Of a stretch of 64,000 nt of DNA, positions 44,001 to 53,515 are shown in pieces (the first letter of the stretch is position 1; every line of letters begins with the position of its first letter). The notes beneath the pieces were generated by a model that was not told the origin of the DNA, searched no databases, and saw nothing but the letters and a program-made list of their open reading frames with translations. The stretch spans positions 1-64,000 of the forward strand of contig JAFIFW010000007.1 of NCBI GenBank assembly GCA_020831825.1, given 5' to 3'. The stretch comes from Methylophaga sp. GTDB taxonomy: Bacteria > Pseudomonadota > Gammaproteobacteria > Nitrosococcales > Methylophagaceae. The translations under genes and the position numbers were made by a program.

Positions 44001-46421
44001 ATGGTGAATGCTCGTCAACTGCAAGTCACAGATTTATACCGCGCTTGTCCAGAGGCGGATCTGACTTTTGACAATACTGGAAATCTGACTGAATTACCCG
44101 GACTTATCGGACAACAACGAGCAATGGATGCTGTTGATTTTGGGATAAACATGGCGGCGAGCGGGTACAACCTCTATGTGATGGGGGCTTCCGGAGCGGG
44201 CAAACATACGCTTGTCCAAGGATTACTTGATCAACATGCTCGTCATCTCTTGAAAAGCGACGACTGGTTGTACTTGCATAATTTTAGTGATCCACAAAAG
44301 CCATGGGCGCTTTCATTGCCTGCCGGACAGGGCGGGCAGCTTCGCCATGATATCGAGCGAACTGTCCGTCAGTTACAGACTGACTTGCCGCATGCATTTG
44401 ATGACGAATACTACCGTGGGAGAGTGCGTGCGATTGATGAAGCCGCTCGAAAACATCGTATGCGTTTATTTGGTACTTTGCAGTCAGAGGCAGACAAAAG
44501 AGGTGTCTTACTCCTGAGACTTCAGGACGGTAGCTATGCTTTTGCTGCAAAAAGAGACGGTGAAGCAGTGACTTCTGAGGCATTTGAGCAATTGCCGCTG
44601 GCTGAACAGGAAGCGACCGAAGCAGCGATTGCCAATCTGCATGAGGATCTGCAGCATACCTTGCTGGAGTTACATGAGTGGGAGCGAGGTAATTTCAAAA
44701 AAATACATGCACTAAATGAAGAAGTTGCGTCAGAGATCATCAGTAATCACCTTGGCAAGTTGAGAAATGCCTATCCAAAGTCTGCGCGGCTGCAAGTCTA
44801 TTTCGACATGATGCAAGCTGATATTCGCGAAAATCTTGATGCTTTTCTCAAATCGGATGAGCATGCTGAAGAAAGCAGTGTTGCTACAGAACATAATCTA
44901 TTGCGTAGATATCAGGTGAATCTACTGGTTGATAACTCGCAGCTTCAAGGCGCACCAGTGATTTATGAAAACCTGCCAAACCATCAGACATTGCTGGGCT
45001 GTGTAGAAAACATGGCTATGATGGGGGCCTTGATTACTGACTTTAGCTTGATTAAGGCCGGTGCGGTTCATCGAGCCAATGGTGGTTTTCTGATCCTCGA
45101 TGCTGAGCAATTGCTGATGCAGCCATACGCATGGGAAGGCTTGAAACGTGCCTTGTTGTCCAAAGAGGTTCGTTTTGACACGCTTGAGCGTATGTATAGT
45201 CTCGTTGCTACAGTGTCATTGGAGCCGGAACCGGTTCCTCTTAACGTCAAAGTGGTTCTGCTGGGTGATCGCCGCTGGTATTACGAGCTGTACCAGATCG
45301 ATCCGGAATTTGCTCGTTTGTTCAAGGTGGTAGCTGACTTTGAGGAAGATTTGCAGCGGGATCCTGCACACCACATGTTATACGCCCGGATGATCGCTAC
45401 CACTTTGAAGAAGCAGGATTTACCCGCCATGCAGCGTGATGCTGTCGCCAGAGTTATTGAACAGGCGTCGCGTGATGCCGAAGATAACCACACAGTGGCC
45501 TTGCATCTGGGCAATCTGACCGATCTGCTTCGTGAATCAGCTTTTTGGGCATCCAAAGATAACGCCAAGCTGATTGCTCGTCCCCATGTTGAAAAAGCAT
45601 TGCAACAAAGGCAGTACAGGCTGGAGCGACTGCACAGAGAAATTCTGCAGCAAATTCAGCGCAATGTAGTTCAGATTGATCTCAGGGGCAGTGTAGTGGG
45701 TCAGGTGAACGCTCTGTCGATTCTGACAATGGGATCTTTCAGCTTTGCACAACCCGCAAAAGTCACTGCCAATTGTCGATATGGTGATGACACTATTATC
45801 GATATCGAGCGTGAGGTAGAGCTGGGGGGCAGTATTCATGCAAAAGGTGTTCTGATTCTTAGCGGTTATCTTGGCGCGACCTACTCGCAGGATAAGCCAC
45901 TTTCTATGGCAGCCAGTTTGGTGTTTGAGCAAAATTATGGCGAAATCGAAGGGGACAGTGCCACTGTGGCCGAATTGTGTGCGCTGCTTTCATCCATTGC
46001 CAAAATACCACTCAAGCAATCATTAGCCATTACTGGCTCAATGAATCAGCAAGGGCAGGTGCAGGCCATTGGCGGCGTCAATGAAAAAATAGAGGGTTTC
46101 TTTGACGTTTGCTGTCTTGATGGGCTGACCGGCGAGCAAGGTGTGATCATTCCAGTCAGTAATGTTCAGCACTTGATGCTGAGAACTGATGTCAGACAGG
46201 CCGTTGCCGATGGTCGTTTTCACCTTTATGCCATTGAGCATGTTGAACAAGCGATTGCTCTGCTTGCCGGAATGCCAGCAGGTGCTATGAATGAGGCGGG
46301 TGAATATCCTGAGTCAACCTTTAATCACGCGGTTGCCAGGCGTCTTCAAGCTTGGGCCGATTATCACAAGAGTGAGAAAGAAGGTCATCATGAGCAGAGT
46401 GAAAAAGAGGGCTCTGATTGA
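44001..46421 (+). CDS. Lon-like ATP-dependent protease (LonH/YcbZ type)
   Basis: 806 residues. The N-terminal AAA part has Walker A GASGAGKHTLVQGLL, an inserted helical region (about 130-290) and the AAA second half (GGFLILDAEQLLMQPYAWEGLKRAL, then sensor region). The C-terminal S16 protease domain has catalytic Ser in GEIEGDSATVAEL and Lys in GGVNEKIEGF. It matches the YcbZ/LonH group rather than classical Lon (no Lon N-domain). The final ~30 residues are charged, EKEGHHEQSEKEGSD. Role probably in protein quality control. Confidence 0.92.
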   Translation: MVNARQLQVTDLYRACPEADLTFDNTGNLTELPGLIGQQRAMDAVDFGINMAASGYNLYVMGASGAGKHTLVQGLLDQHARHLLKSDDWLYLHNFSDPQKPWALSLPAGQGGQLRHDIERTVRQLQTDLPHAFDDEYYRGRVRAIDEAARKHRMRLFGTLQSEADKRGVLLLRLQDGSYAFAAKRDGEAVTSEAFEQLPLAEQEATEAAIANLHEDLQHTLLELHEWERGNFKKIHALNEEVASEIISNHLGKLRNAYPKSARLQVYFDMMQADIRENLDAFLKSDEHAEESSVATEHNLLRRYQVNLLVDNSQLQGAPVIYENLPNHQTLLGCVENMAMMGALITDFSLIKAGAVHRANGGFLILDAEQLLMQPYAWEGLKRALLSKEVRFDTLERMYSLVATVSLEPEPVPLNVKVVLLGDRRWYYELYQIDPEFARLFKVVADFEEDLQRDPAHHMLYARMIATTLKKQDLPAMQRDAVARVIEQASRDAEDNHTVALHLGNLTDLLRESAFWASKDNAKLIARPHVEKALQQRQYRLERLHREILQQIQRNVVQIDLRGSVVGQVNALSILTMGSFSFAQPAKVTANCRYGDDTIIDIEREVELGGSIHAKGVLILSGYLGATYSQDKPLSMAASLVFEQNYGEIEGDSATVAELCALLSSIAKIPLKQSLAITGSMNQQGQVQAIGGVNEKIEGFFDVCCLDGLTGEQGVIIPVSNVQHLMLRTDVRQAVADGRFHLYAIEHVEQAIALLAGMPAGAMNEAGEYPESTFNHAVARRLQAWADYHKSEKEGHHEQSEKEGSD

Positions 46422-46477
46422 AGTTTCAATCTTCCCAGCCGATAACGTCTGATAAGCGATAGCAGGAGAAATCAGAC

Positions 46478-46888
46478 ATGTTCAGGTTACGTGGAATAAC
46501 TTTTACACTTTCTTTAGTGTTCGCAGCACAGACGTCAGCGATGACCTTACCGCCAGTGCCCACGGCACCCATCTACTATGAGCCACCGGTTGTCAAAGCG
46601 ACGGAACTGATACGTCAATCGAGCTGTGCCGAAATTGATGATGCGATTAGACATTTGCATCCCTATAGATACACCTATAAACCCGGTTTTTATCAGGATA
46701 ACACTAACAAAATTGCCACTGCCGTAATGGTGATGGATACCGTGCCAATTCTCAATGTTCTGATTGGTCTGGGTTATTTGAGCTACTCAGCACTCGTGGA
46801 CGAGAAAGAATCCAGAAGAATGCTTCAAGTCGAGGAAAATATAGCTATGCTTCAGAGGGTTAAGGCTGAAAAGCGGTGTTTTGAATGA
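46478..46888 (+). CDS. Small exported protein of unknown function, neighbour of the KWYEAN-array gene
   Basis: 136 residues with a signal peptide (ITFTLSLVFAAQTSAM), a Pro-rich stretch (TLPPVPTAPIYYEPP), two cysteines likely paired (QSSCAEID, EKRCFE) and a central hydrophobic segment (VPILNVLIGLGYLSYSAL). GGAG lies 10 bases before the start. It lies 98 bases upstream of the KWYEAN gene on the same strand, so co-transcription is possible. No family recognised. Confidence 0.6.
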   Translation: MFRLRGITFTLSLVFAAQTSAMTLPPVPTAPIYYEPPVVKATELIRQSSCAEIDDAIRHLHPYRYTYKPGFYQDNTNKIATAVMVMDTVPILNVLIGLGYLSYSALVDEKESRRMLQVEENIAMLQRVKAEKRCFE

Positions 46889-46986
46889 ATCACACGCGCC
46901 CGTTTTGATACAGTGGATTTACTTGTGGTCTTGATCGTTTCTCATGTAGTATCAGAATCATAAACATACCCAGAGAGGTACGAGAC

Positions 46987-48231
46987 ATGAGTGGCACAAT
47001 AAACATTAAATCAAAGTGGTACGCAATGAACAATCAATCCACACGCAGCATTCGGGAAAAATGGCTCACTGCAAAGGAAAAGCGCAGACAAGCCAAAAAC
47101 CGCCCTTGGTATAAAGCCAATGAGAACCCGACTAAACAATCGGACGTTCACTGGTACGAAGCCAATATGGTTGCTCATCTCGATACCAAGAAAAAATGGT
47201 ACGAGGCCAATCTGAAAACGGCAGTCGAAGCCGTTCGAGCAGATCGGAAATGGTACGAAGCGAACCTGGATCAAAAGCCAACGGAAACTCACTGGTATCA
47301 ATTCAGTGAAAAACAGTATTCCGAGTCAAAAAAACGCTGGCAGGCCGATAACCTTCGTGCAGCACGGGAAAAACGTATCAAGTGGTACGAAGCGAACCTT
47401 GATCAGAAGCCAACTGAAACACACTGGTATGAATTCAGTGATGCTCAAATGGAGGCAAAGAAAAAATGGTATGAAGCCAACCTGGCTCAGGCTCGTGTCA
47501 ATCATCAAAAATGGTATGAAGCCAACTTGCAACCCAACCCGCATGCACAAGCCAAGCAAAAATGGTATGAGTCCAATATCGCAGTTGTAAGAACGCAGAT
47601 TATTAAGCGCAAATGGTTTGAGGCCAATACCCATGTGGCTCGTGAAAAAGGTAAATGGTACGAAGCCAACCAGCTTCCAGCCAAACAATCAGAAATTCAC
47701 TGGTACGAAGCCAACCTGGTTAAGCATCATGATACCAAACGTAAATGGTATGAAACCAACCTGCAAACAACGGTTGAGAAGCTACGTGCCAGCAAACATA
47801 AATGGTACGAAGCGAACCTTGAACAAACTGCTTCACACAAGCATTGGTATGAGTTCCGCGAAGCTGGCCACACCGATGTCAAAAAGGCCTTTCAGGCCAG
47901 TCACCTCGACAAAGTTCGTCAACACCGACTCAAATGGTATGAAGCGAATCAGGATCAGACGCCTACAGACAAACACTGGTATGAATACAGTGATGCTCAG
48001 ATGGCTCCTGAGAAAAAGTGGTACGAGGCCAATCTGGCTCAGGCTCGTGTCAGCCACCAAAAATGGTACGAAGCCAATCTGCACCCTGATCCACATGCAG
48101 ATATCAAGAAAAAATGGTACGAGGCCAACCTCAGCCTTGCGCGTAAACAGCAGCTCAAGAAACAATGGTTTGAGCAAAATACCATCAAAGCGCGCGAAAG
48201 CCGGAAGAAATGGGATCAGTTTGAAGACTGA
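46987..48231 (+). CDS. KWYEAN-motif array protein, unknown function
   Basis: 414 residues with no signal peptide, no cysteine and 26 tryptophans. The consensus KWYEAN(L) recurs 27 times counting degenerate forms; 11 copies are exactly KWYEAN and two are HWYEAN. Trp-to-Trp spacing is 14, 15, 17, 18 or 19. Linkers are of three kinds: helical (LAQARVNHQ), Pro-containing before HWYEF/Y (LDQKPTETH), and Pro/His-rich (LQPNPHAQAKQ). Residues 41-223 and 224-409 align motif by motif. GAGAGG precedes the ATG, and the reading frame is intact. I know no family with this motif. A modular, mostly helical basic scaffold or nucleic-acid-binding protein is possible, but nothing shows function. Confidence 0.85.
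   Translation: MSGTINIKSKWYAMNNQSTRSIREKWLTAKEKRRQAKNRPWYKANENPTKQSDVHWYEANMVAHLDTKKKWYEANLKTAVEAVRADRKWYEANLDQKPTETHWYQFSEKQYSESKKRWQADNLRAAREKRIKWYEANLDQKPTETHWYEFSDAQMEAKKKWYEANLAQARVNHQKWYEANLQPNPHAQAKQKWYESNIAVVRTQIIKRKWFEANTHVAREKGKWYEANQLPAKQSEIHWYEANLVKHHDTKRKWYETNLQTTVEKLRASKHKWYEANLEQTASHKHWYEFREAGHTDVKKAFQASHLDKVRQHRLKWYEANQDQTPTDKHWYEYSDAQMAPEKKWYEANLAQARVSHQKWYEANLHPDPHADIKKKWYEANLSLARKQQLKKQWFEQNTIKARESRKKWDQFED
47107..48228 (+). repeat. Two tandem 12-motif blocks inside the KWYEAN gene
   Basis: Block A is 47107-47655 and block B 47656-48228. The Trp codons of A and B match one to one at an offset of 183-185 codons, including the atypical members (THWYEF with KHWYEY; RKWFEAN with KQWFEQN; KRWQAD with KKAFQAS). 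Residues 11-40 resemble the last two motifs of a block, as if cut from a third copy. Coding DNA repeats, not CRISPR. Confidence 0.9.
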
Positions 48232-48300
48232 GCTTGTTATCTGAATTAAACAGGGAACGTGCTCGCAGTTTAAGCAGTTTGAGAGTTACTGACGTTATAA

Positions 48301-48942
48301 ATGTATATCAAACGCTTTACTGTGGGTGCGTTCCAGGTCAATACCTATCTGGTGGAAGATGAAGCCACTGGACAGTGTGCCATCATCGATACAGGTGAAT
48401 CACTTGAGCTTCTGCAGCAGCTCAGCCAGCTAAAGCCAGAACCGGATATTCGTTATATTCTCCTGACGCATGGTCATCTCGATCATGCGGGTGCTTTGTT
48501 GCATCTGCAGGCGCAATATCAGGCTATGACTTTTTTACCGCGCCTCGAATTGCCAATGTTTGAGCGTCTTCCAGAGCAAGGTAGCTGGTTTGGAATGCCC
48601 TCACTTAACCGTGAATGTGGTCGAGTTGATTACTTATTGGATGATGGCGATACCATTTCACTGGGCAAGACCACGCTGCACTTTATTTCCACACCAGGGC
48701 ACACACCGGGTCAGGGCTGTTATTATGATGACCACGATATCTTTGTCGGTGATACCTTGTTTGCCGGAAGTATTGGCAGGACTGATCTTCCCATGGGCAA
48801 TGCCAAAGTAATGCAAGACAGCCTTAACAAACTGATGCAGCTGCCGGGCAACTTGCGAGTGCATAGTGGGCATGGTCCAGTAACGACACTGGCCGACGAG
48901 AAGCAGAGCAACCCTTTTCTGGCTTTCCTTAGAGAAAAATAA
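48301..48942 (+). CDS. MBL-fold metallohydrolase (glyoxalase II-like, YcbL type)
   Basis: 213 residues, one metallo-beta-lactamase domain. The metal-binding THGHLDHAG (HxHxDH) is preceded by CAIIDTGESLELLQQL; STPGHTPGQGCYY and FVGDTLFAGSIGRTDLPMG follow, and the late HSGHGPVTTLADE supplies the last His. YcbL-type length, lacking the glyoxalase II C-terminal domain. Probably hydrolyses a thioester such as S-lactoylglutathione. Starts 69 bases after the KWYEAN gene. Confidence 0.9.
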   Translation: MYIKRFTVGAFQVNTYLVEDEATGQCAIIDTGESLELLQQLSQLKPEPDIRYILLTHGHLDHAGALLHLQAQYQAMTFLPRLELPMFERLPEQGSWFGMPSLNRECGRVDYLLDDGDTISLGKTTLHFISTPGHTPGQGCYYDDHDIFVGDTLFAGSIGRTDLPMGNAKVMQDSLNKLMQLPGNLRVHSGHGPVTTLADEKQSNPFLAFLREK

Positions 48943-49121
48943 AAATGGTCAAGAGATTAGTGGCAGGACGGCTTGCAGTCATTCACTAGCAGTCTCCTGA
49001 AACGCCAGCCGACTCTCTTTATGCAAGTATCAAAAACCGTCAATTAGTCTTAGGTTCACAGAACAAGAGCATTGCTGTTATCAGGCGTCCTGCTATGCAA
49101 GAGCAAGCTGCTCAGTCACCG

Positions 49122-49679
49122 TCAGGGTTGAATTTCATCCGGCAACTGGTCTAACCGATCTTCAAGTTGAGTGTCTTCAACAATTTCGTGAGTGCTTGAT
49201 TCATCTCGACGATCGATGATTTGCTCGTCATCACGCCCCAGTCCAACGATGCCCATCAAGCCTCGGAAAAAGCCGGTACGATGTTCTTGTAGTGGAACGA
49301 CGACATTGGCACCTGCGGTATCGAATTCAGGCATTTCGGAGCGCTCAACTACTCTGACATCTCCCTGAATGTATTCAAGGCGTTCATCATTGTCGAAGTA
49401 GAGTGTGATGCGTTGTTGCTGGCGTGGTCCATTACCGGGCTGGAAACTGTAGATGTAATCCCAACGATTGGGTTGGAATGTATTGATCAGTAGAGGTGAG
49501 CCCATTACGAAAGCAACCTGGTTTTTGGTCATGCCCGGTTCAAGTCTACTTATCATCTCCTGTGAGACCTCGTTTCCCTGCTGTATGTCTATCCGGTATA
49601 CTCCAGGGATCTTGTCGGTACTGCATGCGGACAAAAAGATAGTGAGCAGCGAAAGGCTGTAAATGATAAGGCTTTTCAT
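49122..49679 (-). CDS. bamE: Outer membrane assembly lipoprotein BamE
   Basis: 185 residues. Lipoprotein signal MKSLIIYSLSLLTIFLSAC, then the SmpA/OmlA domain with IPGVYRIDIQQGNEVSQEMISRLEPGMTKNQVAFVMGSPLL and WDYIYSF. It is a small subunit of the beta-barrel assembly machine. Longer than E. coli BamE, with an acidic C-terminal extension of about 70 residues. Divergent from fur, the usual arrangement in gammaproteobacteria. Confidence 0.94.
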   Translation of the reverse strand: MKSLIIYSLSLLTIFLSACSTDKIPGVYRIDIQQGNEVSQEMISRLEPGMTKNQVAFVMGSPLLINTFQPNRWDYIYSFQPGNGPRQQQRITLYFDNDERLEYIQGDVRVVERSEMPEFDTAGANVVVPLQEHRTGFFRGLMGIVGLGRDDEQIIDRRDESSTHEIVEDTQLEDRLDQLPDEIQP

Positions 49680-49757
49680 TTAGTATTTGTGCTTGAGTTG
49701 ATGACCAAGATGCGATGATACTCTATTCGTACTATTTCTTCGAGGCAACATTAGATA

Positions 49758-50180
49758 ATGGAAAGACAAGATCTGAGAAAAGCGGGATTGAAAATTACAT
49801 TGCCGCGATTGAAGGTGCTGGAAATTCTGGAAAACTCCAAGCAACGTCACTTAAGTGCTGAGGATGTTTATAAAGCTTTGCTGGAAATGGGCGAGGAGAT
49901 TGGTCTGGCAACCGTCTATCGGGTGCTGACTCAATTTGAGGGGGCAGGTCTGGTATCGAGACTCAACATTGACGGTGGTCATGCAGTTTTTGAGTTGGAT
50001 GATGGCGACCATCATGACCACTTGTTTTGTGTGAACTGCAATCGCATCATTGAATTCTATGACGAAGTCATCGAACAACGGCAGCGAGCGATTGCCGAGT
50101 CAAATGGTTTTGAGATGACTGACCACAGCCTCTATATCTATGGTGTCTGCAATCGGGAAGAGTGCAAGAAAGAGCGTTGA
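49758..50180 (+). CDS. fur: Ferric uptake regulator
   Basis: 140 residues, standard length. DNA-binding winged helix LKITLPRLKVLEILE, LATVYRVLTQFEGAGLVSR. Metal sites are DDGDHHDHLFCVNCNRIIEF and the C-terminal CNREECKKE. It represses iron-uptake genes when loaded with Fe2+. Divergent from bamE. Confidence 0.96.
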   Translation: MERQDLRKAGLKITLPRLKVLEILENSKQRHLSAEDVYKALLEMGEEIGLATVYRVLTQFEGAGLVSRLNIDGGHAVFELDDGDHHDHLFCVNCNRIIEFYDEVIEQRQRAIAESNGFEMTDHSLYIYGVCNREECKKER

Positions 50181-50358
50181 CAACAGTTCGCCAGGCATGA
50201 CGTTTGGTTCGGAAAGCCGCATGATCGGCACCAATGAACTATAGTCGGTTTGTATTCTGCAATTGGGTCGCTGAGTCCTAGCCGAAGATTTCCTGACGAT
50301 TTTTGTTTTCATCCGTTTGCTTGTTTACTGAGTATGTGCGAATGTTGCCGAAAAATAG

Positions 50359-52032
50359 TCAGCGTTGGCTTTGTTCAAGCATTTCTTCGGCGTGTGACCG
50401 TGTTTTCTCAGTGAGTTGTACACCGCCCAGCATTCGTGCAATTTCTTCTATCCTCTGTTGCCGATCCAGTGCCTGGATTTCAATATGTGTGTTGTTGTCA
50501 CGATGATGTTTGCTGACCTGAAGCTGTTGGTGAGCCTGGGCTGCGACTTGCGCAAGATGGGTGATACAAATCACTTGCTGGCTTGCTGCCAAAGTACGTA
50601 AATGTTGACCAACCACTTCTGCCACGCCTCCGCCAATGCCCACATCCACTTCATCAAAAATCAGCGTAGGTACGCTACGCTGTCCAGCTGTGACTACCTG
50701 AATGGCAAGACTGATTCGAGCCAGCTCACCTCCAGAAGCAACTTTGCCTAGTTCTCCAGCCGTCTGTCCGGGATTTGTGGTCACGAGAAGTCTTACCTGA
50801 TCGCAACCAGTTTCGGTCATGGTCTCGTTCGATGTTGGCGTGATTTCTATCTCTATTCTGCCTGCAGGCATGGCAAGTTCGCGAATAGAGGCTGTGATTT
50901 GCTCAGCCAGCGGCGCTGCAGCCTTGATTCTTCCTTTACGGATTTGCATTGCCAAATCCAGGCATTGCTTTTGATGTTGACTCAGTTGTTGTTCGAGATC
51001 AGTGAGCGTTTGGCCTGCGTGGCTGATGGTATCCAGTTCATTCTGAAGACTGTCATAGACCGCTGGCAGATCTGCGATTTCGCAGTGATGTTTGCGTGCC
51101 AGATCGTGCAGTTGGGAAATCAGCTGCTCAACTTCTTCGAGACGTTCGGGATCGAGCTCGGTCTTGTCGAGATAGTTGCGAAGTTCTGAGCCGGATTCGT
51201 CAAGGTTGATGAGTGCTGCATTGAGGGTTTCAGTGATGCTGGCAAAATGCGGCTCGATGTCCTGCAGTTTTTCAAGTTCGACCAAGGCGCTAGTCAGAAT
51301 GTCGTATGCGGCGATTTCTTCATTGTCAAATATGCGATGAATCGCGGCCTCTGCGGCATGTAACAGGTCGGCTGAGTGGGCCAGTTGTTGTTGATCCTGT
51401 AACAGTTGATTGACGCTTTGTTCGGTGAGCGAAAATACTTCAAGCTCTTTGACCTGATAGCTCAATAATTCAAGCCTGGCCTGTTGTTGCTCATTGTCCT
51501 GTTTGAGTTTTTCCAGCTTTGATGCGCATTCCTGCATCTGCTTGAAAGCAGACTTGAGCATTGCCAGCAAGTCACGATTACCGGCGATAGTATCAATCAA
51601 TTGTCGCTGCGTATCTGGACGAAGCAGCGATTGATGGGCATGTTGACCGTGAATATCAATGCAGCATTCGCTGACCGCCTTCAATTGATTTAGTGCCACC
51701 TGACGACCGTTGATATAGCCGCGTGAACGTCCATCGCTGCTGATGGTTCTGCGCAAATGGCATTGTGCATCGTCATCCAGTTCTTGAGCTTTTAACCAGT
51801 CGATTAATGCGGGGTTATTCGCGGTTTCAAAATTGGCTTCGATTTCCGCTCGCTCACAGCCCTGCCTGACCATGTTCGAATCAGCGCGATCACCCAGCAC
51901 CAGACTCAGTGCATCAACCAGCATGGATTTACCAGCACCGGTTTCACCGGTCAGTGATGTCATTCCGGACTGGAATTGCAGTGCAAGATCTTCGACAACG
52001 GCGAGATTTTTGACGCTTAAGCTAATCAGCAT
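50359..52032 (-). CDS. recN: DNA repair protein RecN
   Basis: About 557 residues, an SMC-like ATPase for double-strand break repair. Walker A TGETGAGKSMLVDAL near the N-terminus, long coiled coils (about 160-370), and the C-terminal head with KVASGGELARISLAIQ signature, LIFDEVDVGIGG Walker B and CITHLAQVAA. The start at 52032 (MLISLSVKNL) overlaps the nadK stop by seven bases; a longer frame from 52050 adds six residues. Co-transcribed with nadK. Confidence 0.96.
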   Translation of the reverse strand: MLISLSVKNLAVVEDLALQFQSGMTSLTGETGAGKSMLVDALSLVLGDRADSNMVRQGCERAEIEANFETANNPALIDWLKAQELDDDAQCHLRRTISSDGRSRGYINGRQVALNQLKAVSECCIDIHGQHAHQSLLRPDTQRQLIDTIAGNRDLLAMLKSAFKQMQECASKLEKLKQDNEQQQARLELLSYQVKELEVFSLTEQSVNQLLQDQQQLAHSADLLHAAEAAIHRIFDNEEIAAYDILTSALVELEKLQDIEPHFASITETLNAALINLDESGSELRNYLDKTELDPERLEEVEQLISQLHDLARKHHCEIADLPAVYDSLQNELDTISHAGQTLTDLEQQLSQHQKQCLDLAMQIRKGRIKAAAPLAEQITASIRELAMPAGRIEIEITPTSNETMTETGCDQVRLLVTTNPGQTAGELGKVASGGELARISLAIQVVTAGQRSVPTLIFDEVDVGIGGGVAEVVGQHLRTLAASQQVICITHLAQVAAQAHQQLQVSKHHRDNNTHIEIQALDRQQRIEEIARMLGGVQLTEKTRSHAEEMLEQSQR

Positions 52033-52895
52033 GTCAACTTTCGACCCCATTCAAGTTTGGCACGTAGAATAGAGTAATGATCATGATTTTCAAGATGTAG
52101 CAGTCGGATACGATCAGAATGACGTACCACACGCATGGTATCGCCCGGTTGTAACAGATGACCGGCACGACCATCGCAGGTCACCATAGCGGTTGTTGTA
52201 TTGTGTTCACTCAGCATGATGTCAATCTGGCTACTGGCAGCTATGACCAGAGGTCGATTGCTGAGTGTATGAGGACACACTGACGTCAGCACGATGGCAT
52301 CCAGATCAACATCCAGAATCGGACCACCTGCCGACATTGCATAAGCAGTTGATCCGGTCGGTGTGGCGATCACAAGGCCATCTGCACGCTGACTATTGAG
52401 GAAGCGGCCATTGATATAAGTCTCAAATTCAATCATTTGCAGTCGTTGATGTGCATGGATAACCACATCATTCATCGCAATGCCGGCGGATCCTTTCACA
52501 TCGTTGATACTGGCTTCGAGTAGAAAGCGACTGTCATCTCGGTAGTGTCCAGACAGAATCAGTTGCAATTGCTGCTCAAGATTGGGCAAGGTCACATCGG
52601 CGAGAAAGCCCAGACGACCCACATTGATCCCGACAATCGGCAGGTTACTGCCAGCCAGGGCTCGCGATGCAGACAGCATTGTGCCATCACCACCGATGGC
52701 AATGGTTAGGTCGCAATGTTCTGGAAAGTCATGTACAGACAATACTTGCAATGCAGGCAAGAAAGACAGCGGCTCATTGGTGTACAGGCGAACATATTGC
52801 GACTCCAGGAATTTGCATACCTGAATCACCGCATTTTCCATCACCGGGTCGTCTTTGCGGATGAACAAACCTATACGGTTAAAGCTTGTTTGCAT
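52026..52895 (-). CDS. nadK: NAD kinase
   Basis: 289 residues. Makes NADP from NAD with ATP. Signatures GGDGTMLSASRAL, VGINVGRLGFLADV, NDVVIH, ADGLVIATPTGSTAYAMSAGG and the later VCPHTLSNRPLV are all as in the E. coli enzyme. Overlaps recN downstream, a common gammaproteobacterial pair. Confidence 0.96.
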   Translation of the reverse strand: MQTSFNRIGLFIRKDDPVMENAVIQVCKFLESQYVRLYTNEPLSFLPALQVLSVHDFPEHCDLTIAIGGDGTMLSASRALAGSNLPIVGINVGRLGFLADVTLPNLEQQLQLILSGHYRDDSRFLLEASINDVKGSAGIAMNDVVIHAHQRLQMIEFETYINGRFLNSQRADGLVIATPTGSTAYAMSAGGPILDVDLDAIVLTSVCPHTLSNRPLVIAASSQIDIMLSEHNTTTAMVTCDGRAGHLLQPGDTMRVVRHSDRIRLLHLENHDHYSILRAKLEWGRKLTC

Positions 52896-53072
52896 GATAT
52901 AAGCCAGTAGGGTTAATACGAATAACGGTCACGTGATGGTAATGGTTTTGACGTAAAATCCAAAGGAAAATCACCGGGTCAGCAAAATCCACTATGCCAC
53001 TATGATATGCAATAGCATTCAATGCTAGAATAGCGTGATTTTACTAACCTAAATCAATAATTGAGGAACAAC

Positions 53073-53504
53073 ATGGCGACCGAACGCACACTTTCAATCA
53101 TCAAACCTGATGCTGTAGCAAAAAATGTCATCGGCGAAATATACAGTCGCTTTGAAAAAGCGGGTCTGCGTATTGTAGCTGCACGCATGATACATTTGAG
53201 CCAAGAGCAAGCAGAAGGTTTTTATGCAGAACACAAAGAACGTCCGTTTTTTGGTGATTTGGTGAGCTTCATGACTTCTGGCCCCGTTATGATTCAGGTA
53301 CTTGAGGGCGAAGATGCGGTCATTAAAAACCGTGATCTGATGGGAGCAACTAATCCTGCGCAAGCTGACGCAGGTACCATCCGTGCCGATTTCGCACAAA
53401 GCATCGATGAAAATGCAGTGCATGGCTCTGACTCTGTTGAGAGTGCAGCAAGGGAAGTTGCTTTCTTCTTTACCGAAGACCAACTCTGCTCACGTACTCG
53501 CTAA
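53073..53504 (+). CDS. ndk: Nucleoside diphosphate kinase
   Basis: 143 residues from ATG 53073 ([15 protein letters not shown]), with GAGGA at 53063-53067; the upstream TTG in frame overlaps this ribosome site and is unlikely. It balances NTP/dNTP pools. Active-site His in NAVHGSDS, and [22 protein letters not shown] is typical. First gene before the rlmN-hisS operon. Confidence 0.97.
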   Translation: MATERTLSIIKPDAVAKNVIGEIYSRFEKAGLRIVAARMIHLSQEQAEGFYAEHKERPFFGDLVSFMTSGPVMIQVLEGEDAVIKNRDLMGATNPAQADAGTIRADFAQSIDENAVHGSDSVESAAREVAFFFTEDQLCSRTR

Positions 53505-53515
53505 ACACTACGTAA

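Noticed and set aside
47107-48228. CRISPR array or non-coding tandem repeat
   Set aside because: The DNA repeats follow codon boundaries, are imperfect and unevenly spaced, and keep one open frame; no cas genes or constant repeat.
46987-48231. Multi-core RiPP precursor
   Set aside because: No recognisable leader, no cleavage pattern, no Cys/Ser-rich cores and no modifying enzyme next door. The MBL-fold neighbour is an ordinary glyoxalase II-like protein. Kept only as a remote alternative.
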